From the NCBI GenBank assembly GCA_002495905.1, contig DAHJ01000033.1, positions 2,653-26,726 of the forward strand: a DNA stretch of 24,074 bases. Direction: 5' to 3'. Positions 1 through 7,902 of the stretch are shown in pieces. Position 1 is the first letter of the stretch; each line of letters opens with the position of its first letter. The translations under genes and the position numbers were made by a program. This stretch comes from Thaumarchaeota archaeon UBA223 (GTDB lineage: Archaea; Thermoproteota; Nitrososphaeria; Nitrososphaerales; UBA57). The notes under the pieces were generated by a model. The model had not been told where the DNA came from. It saw nothing but the letters and a program-made list of their open reading frames with translations, and made no database searches.

Positions 1-183
1 GTAATTGCAATGGGAGCATGTGCAATTTCTGGTGGTTTATACATGGACTCGTATAACGTCCTCCAAGGAGTTGACAAAATTGTACCTGTGGATGTTTACA
101 TTCCAGGATGTCCTCCTAGACCAGAAACTCTTATTCAAGGAATTATCGAACTGCAAAACAAGATAAGGAAATCCAAGGTGTAA
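1..183 (+). CDS. nuoB: NADH-quinone oxidoreductase subunit B, 3' end (partial)
   Basis: The first 60 codons continue an open frame from outside the window and stop at TAA 181-183. The peptide has the C-terminal hallmarks of NuoB, which carries the terminal [4Fe-4S] cluster N2 that passes electrons to quinone in the peripheral arm of complex I. These are a Cys in MGACAISGG (residues 4-12 of the fragment) and the PGCPPRPE loop near residue 37, which supply two of the N2 ligands; the other two lie upstream of the window. It ends 12 nt before nuoC in the same operon. The N-terminus, and nuoA if present, are outside the window. Confidence 0.95.
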   Translation, partial: VIAMGACAISGGLYMDSYNVLQGVDKIVPVDVYIPGCPPRPETLIQGIIELQNKIRKSKV

Positions 184-195
184 TATACAAACTCA

Positions 196-675
196 ATGCC
201 TTCTAATCTAGATACTGAAAATCAGCTTGTCAAAAGTTTAACTGATAAATTCAAGACTAAAATAAAAACTGAATACGTAAAACATAATAGAATTAAAATT
301 TCTACTAGTCAAGACAATCTAAAATCTCTTGCATCTTCTGTTAAAGAATTGGGTTTTGAACAAGTTATTTCTCAAGGTGGAACTGATTATCCGGATAATA
401 ATGTCTTCCGTATAGAATATCATATTATTTGCGTATCAAAGAAAAAATTACGTAGTATCATGTTTTCTATTATGACTGAAATCTCCAAAGACAATCCTGA
501 AATCGAAACTTTAATTGACATATTTCCTAGTGCAGAATTTCATGAACAAGAAACGTATGAAAATTTTGGAATAACATTTATTGGACATCCTAGAATGGAA
601 AGATTACTTCTTCCAGAAGACTGGGATGACATTCCTCCATTAAGAAAGGACTATGTTCTACCAGGAAGAGGATGA
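196..675 (+). CDS. nuoC: NADH-quinone oxidoreductase subunit C (30 kDa type)
   Basis: This 159-residue peripheral-arm subunit scaffolds the NuoB/NuoD interface of complex I. The C-terminal third carries the family signature: DIFPSAEFHEQETYENFGI, then GHPRMERLLLPEDW and PLRKDY, close to the usual DxxPxAxWxEREvxDMFGi / GHPdLRRiLLPedW / PLRKDf pattern. The start is ATG 196, 12 nt after the nuoB stop. The ribosome binding site is weak, so translation may be coupled to nuoB. NuoC and NuoD are separate genes here, not the NuoCD fusion of enterobacteria. The stop lies 1 nt before the nuoD ATG. The N-terminal half is divergent and rich in Lys and Ile. Confidence 0.95.
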   Translation: MPSNLDTENQLVKSLTDKFKTKIKTEYVKHNRIKISTSQDNLKSLASSVKELGFEQVISQGGTDYPDNNVFRIEYHIICVSKKKLRSIMFSIMTEISKDNPEIETLIDIFPSAEFHEQETYENFGITFIGHPRMERLLLPEDWDDIPPLRKDYVLPGRG

Positions 676-676
676 T

Positions 677-1798
677 ATGCAAAACGCAGCTATGAATATA
701 GAAGATAAAGGCGGAGATCAATTAGTTCTCCATGTAGGACCACAACATCCTGGTTCTGGACACTTTCGTATACTTGTTACCGTTGACGGCGATTATATTG
801 TAGGAGCTAAACCTGATCCTGGTTATGTTCATCGAGGCGCTGAAAAAATGGCCGAATATCGTGATTACATTCAAAATATTCCACATCTTGAACGTCCAGT
901 TATAATTGACGCTACTGGAGTAACACTTCCATATGTTTTAGCTGCAGAAAAAATCATTGACGTCGAAGCCCCCGATCGCGCTAAATATATACGAATGATT
1001 ATGGCCGAATTAAACCGAATTATCTCTCATCTGTATTGGCTTGGTATTTATGGTATATTTCTTGGCCACTCTACAATGTTTATGTGGCCTATGGGTGACA
1101 GAGAACTATTTATTGACTTAGCTGAATCAATTGGTGGAACTCGTGTAACTTTTTCATATGTAGTTCCTGGTGGAGTAAGAAATGACATGCCAACTAATTT
1201 TACAGAACGAGCATTGAAGACATTTGACTATTTTGAAAAACGCATTGAAGAATACAAAAAAATATTTTTTAATAATCCACTTATGACTGCAAGAACTGAA
1301 GGTATTGGAATTATGACTAAGAAAGATGCAATTGGATTAGGAATAACTGGTTCTAATCTCCGTGCTTGTGGAATAGATTCTGATACTCGAAAGGACGAAC
1401 CCTATTGCCTTTATGATAATGTTGATTTTGAAATACCAACACGTAAAGAAGGAGATTCATATGCAAGATGTATTGTCCGACTAGAAGAAATGCAACAAAG
1501 TATGAACATTATGAAACAAGTGCTTGATCTTATGGAACCTGGTCCAATCAAACAAGTTATTGGCGGAGTTATGCGCGGCGAACCTGGTGAAGCATTTGTC
1601 CGTACAGAAGCTGCACGAGGAACAATGTTTTATCATATCGTTAGTGATGGAGAAAAAAATCCATACAGAGTAAAGATTAGTGTTCCTTCATTTCGCAATA
1701 TAATTGGCATGACTCATTTATTGGTCGGTTCAAGATTAGCAGATATGCCTGCTATCTATTGGAGTCTTGATTACTGGCCTGTGGAAGCAGATAGGTGA
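677..1798 (+). CDS. nuoD: NADH-quinone oxidoreductase subunit D (49 kDa type)
   Basis: This 373-residue subunit forms, with NuoB, the quinone-reducing site; the family descends from the [NiFe]-hydrogenase large subunit. I chose ATG 677 because GGAAGAGG lies at 663-670; an in-frame ATG at 653 would overlap nuoC by 23 nt. Seen: GPQHPGSGH (residues 21-29), GYVHRGAEK (49-57), and RGTMFYHIVSDG with PSFRNI in the C-terminal part. As expected for NuoD, the hydrogenase nickel-ligand Cys pairs are absent. Two residues that bind quinone in well-studied enzymes look altered: the second His of the GPQHPxxH hairpin is shifted by one, and the LDYVSM tyrosine segment is replaced by ERPVIIDATG (72-81). See findings. 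Confidence 0.95.
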   Translation: MQNAAMNIEDKGGDQLVLHVGPQHPGSGHFRILVTVDGDYIVGAKPDPGYVHRGAEKMAEYRDYIQNIPHLERPVIIDATGVTLPYVLAAEKIIDVEAPDRAKYIRMIMAELNRIISHLYWLGIYGIFLGHSTMFMWPMGDRELFIDLAESIGGTRVTFSYVVPGGVRNDMPTNFTERALKTFDYFEKRIEEYKKIFFNNPLMTARTEGIGIMTKKDAIGLGITGSNLRACGIDSDTRKDEPYCLYDNVDFEIPTRKEGDSYARCIVRLEEMQQSMNIMKQVLDLMEPGPIKQVIGGVMRGEPGEAFVRTEAARGTMFYHIVSDGEKNPYRVKISVPSFRNIIGMTHLLVGSRLADMPAIYWSLDYWPVEADR

Positions 1799-1803
1799 AA
1801 TAA

Positions 1804-2964
1804 TTGGAAACATTTGAAGAGTTTGTTAAACGTATTCTTACTATATTATTTTGGTTCCTTCTAATATCTCCTCTAATTATATTTCCAGTATTGTTCTTAC
1901 TTATTCCAATTTTAGGAATTGATGTAACATTTGCCAACGAAATTCTAACTGCAACAATAGATCCATTAAAAGCTATCAAACTAGCTGATAGATATGGAGT
2001 AGGACCTTCTTCTACTTTCTTCAAAGTAGCTGCTTTTCCTGGATTTACTTTTGCTGCTTTAGTTGCAACACTTACAATACTTTACGAACGTAAGCTTATG
2101 GCTAAAGCACAACTTCGTGTAGGTCCGCTTTATGCTGGACGATTTGAAGGATTTCTACAACCTATTGCTGATTTGTTCAAATTACTTGGTAAAGAACTAG
2201 TAGTTCCAGAAAAAGCCGATAAAACATTTTTTTGGGCAGCTCCGATTATAAGTTTGGGACTCGGAGCATCACTGTTAGCAGTTATTCCTTTGTCTCCAAC
2301 TTCTTATATTGCACGTTCCGATTTTAGTCTACTAATACCATTTGCCATAATTGGCTTCAGTCCCTTGGTAGTTCTTATTGCTGCTTGGGCTAGTAGTAAT
2401 AAATTTGCATTTATTGGAGGGTTAAGAGCACTGCATCAACTTGCTGCTTATGAAATTCCTATGCTTATTTCAATACTTGGTGTTGTAGTCTTGACTGGTT
2501 CTTTCGATTTAATGAAAATTGTTGAAGCACAAAAAGATGTATGGTTCATCTTCCCGCAATTCCTTGCAGCTATTATATTTTATATCACAATTCTCTCAGA
2601 ATTAGAGAGAATACCCTTTGACCTCCCAGAGGCAGAAACTGAAATCGTTTCTGGATGGCTAACAGAATACACTGGAATGCACTTTGGTTTACTACAACTT
2701 GGTGTTTATATCAAATTCTATGTACTTGCTTTGTTGTTTACACTATTATTCTTAGGCGGTTGGAATGGACCTGCTTTCCTTCCACCAATTGTCTGGTTAC
2801 TGACAAAATTGTTTTTCGTAATTACAATGATTATTCTCCCACGAGCAGTTCTTCCTCGTTTACGTCTTGATCAATTAATCAGAATTGGATGGGCTTGGTT
2901 GATTGCATTATCATTTATTAATCTGTTTATAGCAGTAATTGAATCATCACTAGGAGTAATCTAA
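1804..2964 (+). CDS. nuoH: NADH-quinone oxidoreductase subunit H
   Basis: This 386-residue polytopic membrane subunit forms the quinone-entry tunnel and joins the peripheral and membrane arms. Family motifs seen: TLTILYERKLMAKAQLRVGP (the ERK..A..Q.R.GP signature), GFLQPIADLFKLLGKE, and ERIPFDLPEAETEIVSGWLTEYTGM with its conserved acidic loop. The start is TTG 1804, 5 nt after the nuoD stop. About 70 residues precede the first family motif, more than in typical bacterial NuoH (about 325-345 residues), and they include one extra hydrophobic segment (residues about 9-35). The stop overlaps the nuoI ATG by one base (TAATG). Confidence 0.95.
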   Translation: METFEEFVKRILTILFWFLLISPLIIFPVLFLLIPILGIDVTFANEILTATIDPLKAIKLADRYGVGPSSTFFKVAAFPGFTFAALVATLTILYERKLMAKAQLRVGPLYAGRFEGFLQPIADLFKLLGKELVVPEKADKTFFWAAPIISLGLGASLLAVIPLSPTSYIARSDFSLLIPFAIIGFSPLVVLIAAWASSNKFAFIGGLRALHQLAAYEIPMLISILGVVVLTGSFDLMKIVEAQKDVWFIFPQFLAAIIFYITILSELERIPFDLPEAETEIVSGWLTEYTGMHFGLLQLGVYIKFYVLALLFTLLFLGGWNGPAFLPPIVWLLTKLFFVITMIILPRAVLPRLRLDQLIRIGWAWLIALSFINLFIAVIESSLGVI

Positions 2965-3464
2965 TGAACATTAAACTTATTACCGGCATATTGGGCGCAT
3001 TTGCTGTAGGGATTAGAAACATATTCAAACGGCGTATGACATTAAGATATCCTGAACAAAAGCTGGATATTGAATCAGGATATACTTTTGATGCAAAATC
3101 CAATACAGGAAGTGCTGGATTCAAAGGCAGACACATTCTTTATACTGACAAGTGTACAGGGTGTTCTCTCTGTGCTATTGCATGTGAAAATATTGCCGAT
3201 TGTATTGATATGGTACAAGTTGAAGGCAGTTGGCCTACAAACACCAAGAATATTATGCCACAGATAGATTATGGAAGATGCGTATTCTGTGGATTTTGTG
3301 TTGACGCTTGTCCATTTGACTGCTTGTTTATGACTCCTGAATACGAATTATCTGCTACCGACAAAAGAAAACTCGTTCACACACCATTTCAATTAGCAGT
3401 ATTTCCTGAAAGGAAAGGAAATGTAAAATTAATCCCTGACGATGGAGGAGCTCATCATGACTGA
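2964..3464 (+). CDS. nuoI: NADH-quinone oxidoreductase subunit I (2x[4Fe-4S] ferredoxin-like)
   Basis: This 166-residue subunit carries clusters N6a and N6b. Two Cys motifs are visible: CTGCSLCAIACE (from about residue 65) and CVFCGFCVDACPFDC (from about residue 105). The first has Glu where CxxCxxCxxxCP motifs have Pro, followed by a further Cys (IADCI). No nuoE, nuoF or nuoG is present, so the direct donor to these clusters cannot be read here. Ferredoxin input, or reverse electron flow from quinol, have been proposed for archaeal complexes without an NADH module. The ATG overlaps the nuoH stop. The 3' end overlaps nuoJ by 8 nt. Confidence 0.95.
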   Translation: MNIKLITGILGAFAVGIRNIFKRRMTLRYPEQKLDIESGYTFDAKSNTGSAGFKGRHILYTDKCTGCSLCAIACENIADCIDMVQVEGSWPTNTKNIMPQIDYGRCVFCGFCVDACPFDCLFMTPEYELSATDKRKLVHTPFQLAVFPERKGNVKLIPDDGGAHHD

Positions 3465-3948
3465 TATTGTTTTCATTTCAGTATCATTACTTACTGTTGG
3501 ATTTGCTATATTGGCACTTGAAGCCCGAGAACTTGTTTATGGCGCTGTCGCTCTATCAATTTCTTTTCTTGGCGCTGCCGCACTTTTTATTTTACTTGAT
3601 TCGATTTTCATTGCAATTTTTCAAGTTCTAGTTTATGTTGGTTCAATCGCAATCTTAATTGTTTTCGTTATCATGTTAGTTCGAAGAGAAAAATGGATTA
3701 GTATAAAAGGAGGAAATGAAAGAACTCTTGGAATAATTGCTGCAGTTTTACTATTTTCTACTATGGGTTATTTCTCTCTATCAACTAGTTTAACTAGTCA
3801 ATACCCTGATCCTTCTGCACTTTTTAATTTCACTGAAATAGGTTCACAATTAATCAATGAATATTCGATTATATTACAACTTACTGGATTAGCTCTTGCT
3901 GTATCTATTGTCGGTGCCCTTACTATGGCTAAATTTGAGAATCGGTGA
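3457..3948 (+). CDS. nuoJ: NADH-quinone oxidoreductase subunit J
   Basis: This is a 163-residue membrane subunit with about five predicted helices. Seen: the segment AIFQVLVYVGSIAILIVFVIMLVRR, typical of NuoJ TM3, where a pi-bulge forms near the conserved YxGAI/YVGSI motif. ATG 3457 is preferred because GGAGGAG lies at 3444-3450; an in-frame ATG at 3442 falls inside that site and would only lengthen the overlap with nuoI. The chosen start gives an 8-nt ATGACTGA overlap with nuoI, a common coupling arrangement. NuoJ contacts NuoK and NuoA in the connection between the quinone site and the pumps. Confidence 0.93.
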   Translation: MTDIVFISVSLLTVGFAILALEARELVYGAVALSISFLGAAALFILLDSIFIAIFQVLVYVGSIAILIVFVIMLVRREKWISIKGGNERTLGIIAAVLLFSTMGYFSLSTSLTSQYPDPSALFNFTEIGSQLINEYSIILQLTGLALAVSIVGALTMAKFENR

Positions 3949-3952
3949 TCTT

Positions 3953-4261
3953 TTGGAACCTCTTATCAATTACTTTATTGTATCATTGGCTTTGCTATGT
4001 GTAGGTGTTTATGGTCTTATTGCAAAAAGAAATGCTATACGATTACTTTTCGCGGTTGAAATTATCATTAATGCCGCTATTATCAATTTTGTCGCTTTTG
4101 CTCGATATTATGATACTCCATTAATAACTGGCCAAACCTTTTCTCTATTTGCTATTGCCTTAGCTGCTACTGAAGCTGCAGTTGGTCTTGCTATTATAGT
4201 TCAGGCTTTCAGGCTAAACAATGACATTGACGTTCTAGAATTAAAGAGATTAAGAGGTTGA
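3953..4261 (+). CDS. nuoK: NADH-quinone oxidoreductase subunit K
   Basis: This is a 102-residue, three-helix membrane subunit, matching the usual length of about 100. TTG 3953 is chosen because CGGTGATC at 3943-3950 is complementary to the 16S anti-Shine-Dalgarno and is well spaced. An in-frame ATG at 3896 would add 19 residues inside nuoJ. Two buried carboxylates central to proton transfer are visible: Glu in LLFAVEIIINAA (TM2) and Glu in LAATEAAVGLAIIV (TM3, the second preceded by Ala-Thr). NuoK is homologous to MrpC. It lies 4 nt after nuoJ and 1 nt before the next pump gene. Confidence 0.93.
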   Translation: MEPLINYFIVSLALLCVGVYGLIAKRNAIRLLFAVEIIINAAIINFVAFARYYDTPLITGQTFSLFAIALAATEAAVGLAIIVQAFRLNNDIDVLELKRLRG

Positions 4262-4262
4262 T

Positions 4263-5798
4263 TTGAGCTTGCTTTTACTACAATCTGTTTTCTTGCCGAT
4301 AATCCTCGCTCCAGTAGTTTATTTCGTTGGCCTGAAAATGGGAAAGAACGTTGGTTGGCTTGCCTTCGTAATCATGCTTTATAGTACTGGTTTAGTGCTT
4401 TATTCAGGAATAGATAGTGACGGATCATTATTCACAAATAACCGTCTCGAAACATATTCTTGGAATCCAGTTGGTGAATTTGGACTTCATCTTGACGGAC
4501 TAAGTTTCCCATTTGCTGCGATTATAATGATTCTGTCAACAACTTTAGCAGTTTACTCTATGCCGTATATGGAACATCGAGTTCATGAAGAATTTCATGA
4601 AAATAAAAAGAAATTCTCTGTCGATGCTATGAACAGAAAAATGGCTTTGTATTACAGTCTGTATGTTATCTATGCTGCTGGAATGTTGGGTACCGTACTT
4701 GCTACTAACTTAATTCAATTTTATATATTCTTTGAATTAATGTTGATTCCATCATTCTTCTTAATCTCTGAATTTGGTTATGGAGAACGTGCAAAAATTT
4801 CTGTTATGTATTTCTTATGGACACATGTTGGTGCCGTTTCTTTACTTGCAGGAATTCTAACTGTTGGATATTTTGGAGGCAGTTTTAATTTTGTAGAAAT
4901 CGCAGAAAGTGGATTACCTAATTCAATACGAATTTGGGTTGCAATTGCAATTAGTTTTGGTCTACTTATGAAGCTTGCAGCTGCAGGTCTTCATGTTTGG
5001 TTACCATATGCTCATGCAGAATCACCAACTCCAATTAGTGCTTTACTTTCTCCTGCCATGATTGGTATTGGTGCATATGCTTTCCTTAGAATCTTTGTGT
5101 TTATTCTTCCATCAATTTATGAAAGTATTGTAATGGCTATCACTTTGTGGGGATTACTAACAATGATTTATGGAGGACTTATGGCTTATGCACAAGATGA
5201 TTTGAAACGACTTTTAGCTTATTCCAGTGTTAGTCAAATGGGATATATTATTTTTGGTATGGGCTCTCTATATTACCTTGGTGTAACTGGTTCAGTATTC
5301 CACTATGTCAGTCACGGTACTGGTAAAGCCCTTCTGTTTATGGCTGCAGGTTCTATTATAATGCAAACTGGTGGTATTCGTAGTATTAGAAAATTAGGTG
5401 GTCTTGGCAGCAAGCTTCCTATAACAGGTATCGCTGCAATGATTGGATTCCTTGCAATCGTTGGCGTTCCACCTACTAATGGTTTTCAATCTGAATGGAT
5501 GATATTTGCAGGTGCATTTGGAGGTGCTTTAGAAAGTGGCTCAACATCAAAATTAATTATTGCAGCACTAGCATTAGCTGGTACACCAATAACTGCAGGT
5601 TATGCATTACTTACTATGCGTAAAGTATTCTTTGGAACACTTCCAAAAGACTTTGAAAATCTAAAGGATCCTTCTCCGTTAATGACTATTCCATTATTAT
5701 TCCTTTGTGCTTTGACTCTTCTAATTGGTGTCTTCCCTTCAGTCATTACTGATAATCTTATTCCGTTACTTCAATCTACTTTCGGAGGTATGACATAA
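4263..5798 (+). CDS. nuoM: Extra antiporter-like subunit, NuoM type (fourth pump)
   Basis: This is a 511-residue polytopic proton-translocating subunit of the NuoM/MrpD family, read from TTG 4263 (GAGGTTGAT upstream). Functional residues seen: Glu158 in FFELMLIPSFF (TM5), Lys237 in LLMKLAAAGLHVWLP (TM7), Lys355 in HGTGKALLFMAAG, and Glu411 in GFQSEWMIF (TM12). A TM12 Glu is the NuoM state; NuoL and NuoN have Lys. The AHAESPTPISALLSP stretch is closer to MrpD/HyfB-like members than to classical NuoM. A hydrophilic loop of about 25 residues (104-128, rich in His, Glu and Lys) sits between early helices. A more standard NuoM is encoded at 7903, so this is a second copy lying between nuoK and nuoL. 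Confidence 0.9.
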   Translation: MSLLLLQSVFLPIILAPVVYFVGLKMGKNVGWLAFVIMLYSTGLVLYSGIDSDGSLFTNNRLETYSWNPVGEFGLHLDGLSFPFAAIIMILSTTLAVYSMPYMEHRVHEEFHENKKKFSVDAMNRKMALYYSLYVIYAAGMLGTVLATNLIQFYIFFELMLIPSFFLISEFGYGERAKISVMYFLWTHVGAVSLLAGILTVGYFGGSFNFVEIAESGLPNSIRIWVAIAISFGLLMKLAAAGLHVWLPYAHAESPTPISALLSPAMIGIGAYAFLRIFVFILPSIYESIVMAITLWGLLTMIYGGLMAYAQDDLKRLLAYSSVSQMGYIIFGMGSLYYLGVTGSVFHYVSHGTGKALLFMAAGSIIMQTGGIRSIRKLGGLGSKLPITGIAAMIGFLAIVGVPPTNGFQSEWMIFAGAFGGALESGSTSKLIIAALALAGTPITAGYALLTMRKVFFGTLPKDFENLKDPSPLMTIPLLFLCALTLLIGVFPSVITDNLIPLLQSTFGGMT

Positions 5799-7897
5799 TG
5801 GCCGAAGAAATTAATTATTTAATTCCTTGGTTAGTGTTTGCTGTTCCAATTCTTGGAGCATTATTAATGCCTGTCGTTGCACGTTTCGGTAATAGAATAA
5901 GAGATTATTATGCAATATCTACTACTCTAGTTTCTGCAATTCTTTGTGCATTAATGCTACCTCTTGCAATAGCAGGAGAATCCTTCCACCATCAAGTTAT
6001 GTGGATTGCCGCATTAGATATTACTGCTGGTGTTTTAGCCGACCCATTAAGTATTCTCATGGCGAATATAGTTGGTTGGTTATCGTTTTCAATCATGATT
6101 TACAGTCTCGGATATATGAAAGGAGAGGAAAACATGACTCGATATTGGTTCTTAATGGTCTTTTTCATAGGAAGTATGCAACTCATTATTCTTTCCGATA
6201 ACTTCCTTCAATTATTCTTTGGTTGGGAAGGAGTAGGCTTGTGTTCATATGGTTTAATCAGTTTCTGGAATAAAGATCTGAAAAAAGATTATGTTGGTAC
6301 TGTTGGAGAAAAAGCCTGGGGAATTCCTCTTGCATTCTCTCCTACACATGCAGGCAGTAAAGCCTTTCTTATGACACGAGTTGGCGATGTTTCATTCCTT
6401 ATCGGAATCTTAACCTTATTCTTCTTTTCAGGAACTTTTGATTTTGTTAAATTATCTGAAAGTCATGGTTGGGCCGTCGATTTAGCCCAGTCAGGATTGT
6501 TGATTCCTGTAGCTTTATTCATATTTGGAGGAGCTATTGGTAAGTCGGCACAATTTCCTTTACAAGAATGGTTACCTGATGCTATGGCAGGTCCCACATC
6601 TGTTTCTGCTTTAATCCATGCTGCAACAATGGTAAAAGCTGGAGTATTTCTAATTGCCCGTATTGGACCTATCTTTGTAACAGCAGTGGAAAACGTTGCT
6701 ACAATAATGCCATTCTTTGAATTTGTTGCTTGGATAGGAGCAATTACTGCATTCTTAGCTGCATCTCAAGCTATGGTCTCTAAAGAACTTAAGAAAGTTC
6801 TTGCTTACTCTACTGTTTCTCAAATTGGTTACATGATGTTGGCATTTGGTGTTGCAGGATTAACTAGTGATTTTGTCTTTGCTTACACTGCTGGATTCTT
6901 CCATCTAACCAGTCATGCAATATTCAAAGCTGCACTGTTCATGGCAGCAGGTGCAATAATTCATGGCACACATACTAAATACATGACTGAGATGGGCGGC
7001 CTTCGAACTAAAATGCGTATAACTTTTGTTGCAATGACTATTGCAGCTGGATCTCTAGCAGGAATTCCTTTCCTAAGTGGTTTCTGGAGTAAAGATGCTA
7101 TATTGGCTTCTATTCTCGGCGTAGAAAGTTCTCTTACACTTATCTCCCTTTATGCTATTGCAAGTATCACTGCAGTTATGACTGCATTTTATAGCTTCAG
7201 AATGATTGGAATGATTTTCTTTGGAAAACCAAGTAAATATATCAAGAAAATGGAATCCGATGGTAAACATGTTCACGAGGCACCTGTTATCATGTATGCT
7301 CCTTATGTAATTCTTGCAATACTCACTCTTGGTATAGGTCTTACTGGCCCAACTGTTGAAGGATTTCTTGAAGGTTCTCTAGCTCATCATCTTGAACACT
7401 CAGTTCATATGGAAATTCACCACCATGAATTCTCTCTTAACCGTATAGCTGTATCTACTTCAATTATTGCAGTTATAATTGGCTGCGGATCTAGTTATCT
7501 TTTCTATATAGGAAATAAAATGTCTCCTAACCAGGTAATAACAAGTATTCCTATTCTTTCTAAATTACAGAATTTCTTCGAGAACCGTTGGTATATTAAT
7601 TCTCTATACTACATTGTTTTCATCAATGGTTCATTAAGACTCTCAAAATTCACTGACAAATATATAGAAACAGGAACTCTGTCTAAACTGAACACTGTTG
7701 TACCTAATTATTCTATTACTTCTTCAAAATACGGAGGCAGGTTTGATCGCTATGTTGTAGATGGCACTGCTACACGAATTGCTAACCTGAATCTTTTCCT
7801 TTCACGTAATATAAGAAAACTTCAAACAGGTATTGCTGAACAATATGTCTTCGTCTTTACAATAGGAATTATCGCATTGATAATATTACTCGGGTGA
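5798..7897 (+). CDS. nuoL: NADH-quinone oxidoreductase subunit L, with enlarged lateral-helix region
   Basis: This is the distal proton pump with the long lateral helix. It has 699 residues against about 610-650 in most bacteria. Seen: Glu144 in GWEGVGLCSYGL (TM5), Lys in GGAIGKSAQFPLQEWLPDAM (TM7), and a TM12 Lys in GFWSKDAILAS. The C-terminus has the usual order NRWYIN (596-601), VVDG (653-656), RKLQTG (near 673-678) and a last helix. About 48 residues separate the first two landmarks, roughly twice the usual number, so the lateral helix looks lengthened. A second insert, residues about 160-184, lies in the loop after TM5. ATG 5798 overlaps the preceding stop by one base, with GGAGGT at 5784-5789. 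Confidence 0.95.
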   Translation: MAEEINYLIPWLVFAVPILGALLMPVVARFGNRIRDYYAISTTLVSAILCALMLPLAIAGESFHHQVMWIAALDITAGVLADPLSILMANIVGWLSFSIMIYSLGYMKGEENMTRYWFLMVFFIGSMQLIILSDNFLQLFFGWEGVGLCSYGLISFWNKDLKKDYVGTVGEKAWGIPLAFSPTHAGSKAFLMTRVGDVSFLIGILTLFFFSGTFDFVKLSESHGWAVDLAQSGLLIPVALFIFGGAIGKSAQFPLQEWLPDAMAGPTSVSALIHAATMVKAGVFLIARIGPIFVTAVENVATIMPFFEFVAWIGAITAFLAASQAMVSKELKKVLAYSTVSQIGYMMLAFGVAGLTSDFVFAYTAGFFHLTSHAIFKAALFMAAGAIIHGTHTKYMTEMGGLRTKMRITFVAMTIAAGSLAGIPFLSGFWSKDAILASILGVESSLTLISLYAIASITAVMTAFYSFRMIGMIFFGKPSKYIKKMESDGKHVHEAPVIMYAPYVILAILTLGIGLTGPTVEGFLEGSLAHHLEHSVHMEIHHHEFSLNRIAVSTSIIAVIIGCGSSYLFYIGNKMSPNQVITSIPILSKLQNFFENRWYINSLYYIVFINGSLRLSKFTDKYIETGTLSKLNTVVPNYSITSSKYGGRFDRYVVDGTATRIANLNLFLSRNIRKLQTGIAEQYVFVFTIGIIALIILLG

Positions 7898-7902
7898 TTA
7901 TG

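Noticed and set aside
1752..2024. Minus-strand frame across the nuoD/nuoH junction
   Set aside because: It lies opposite two well-supported genes of the same operon and has no recognisable motifs.
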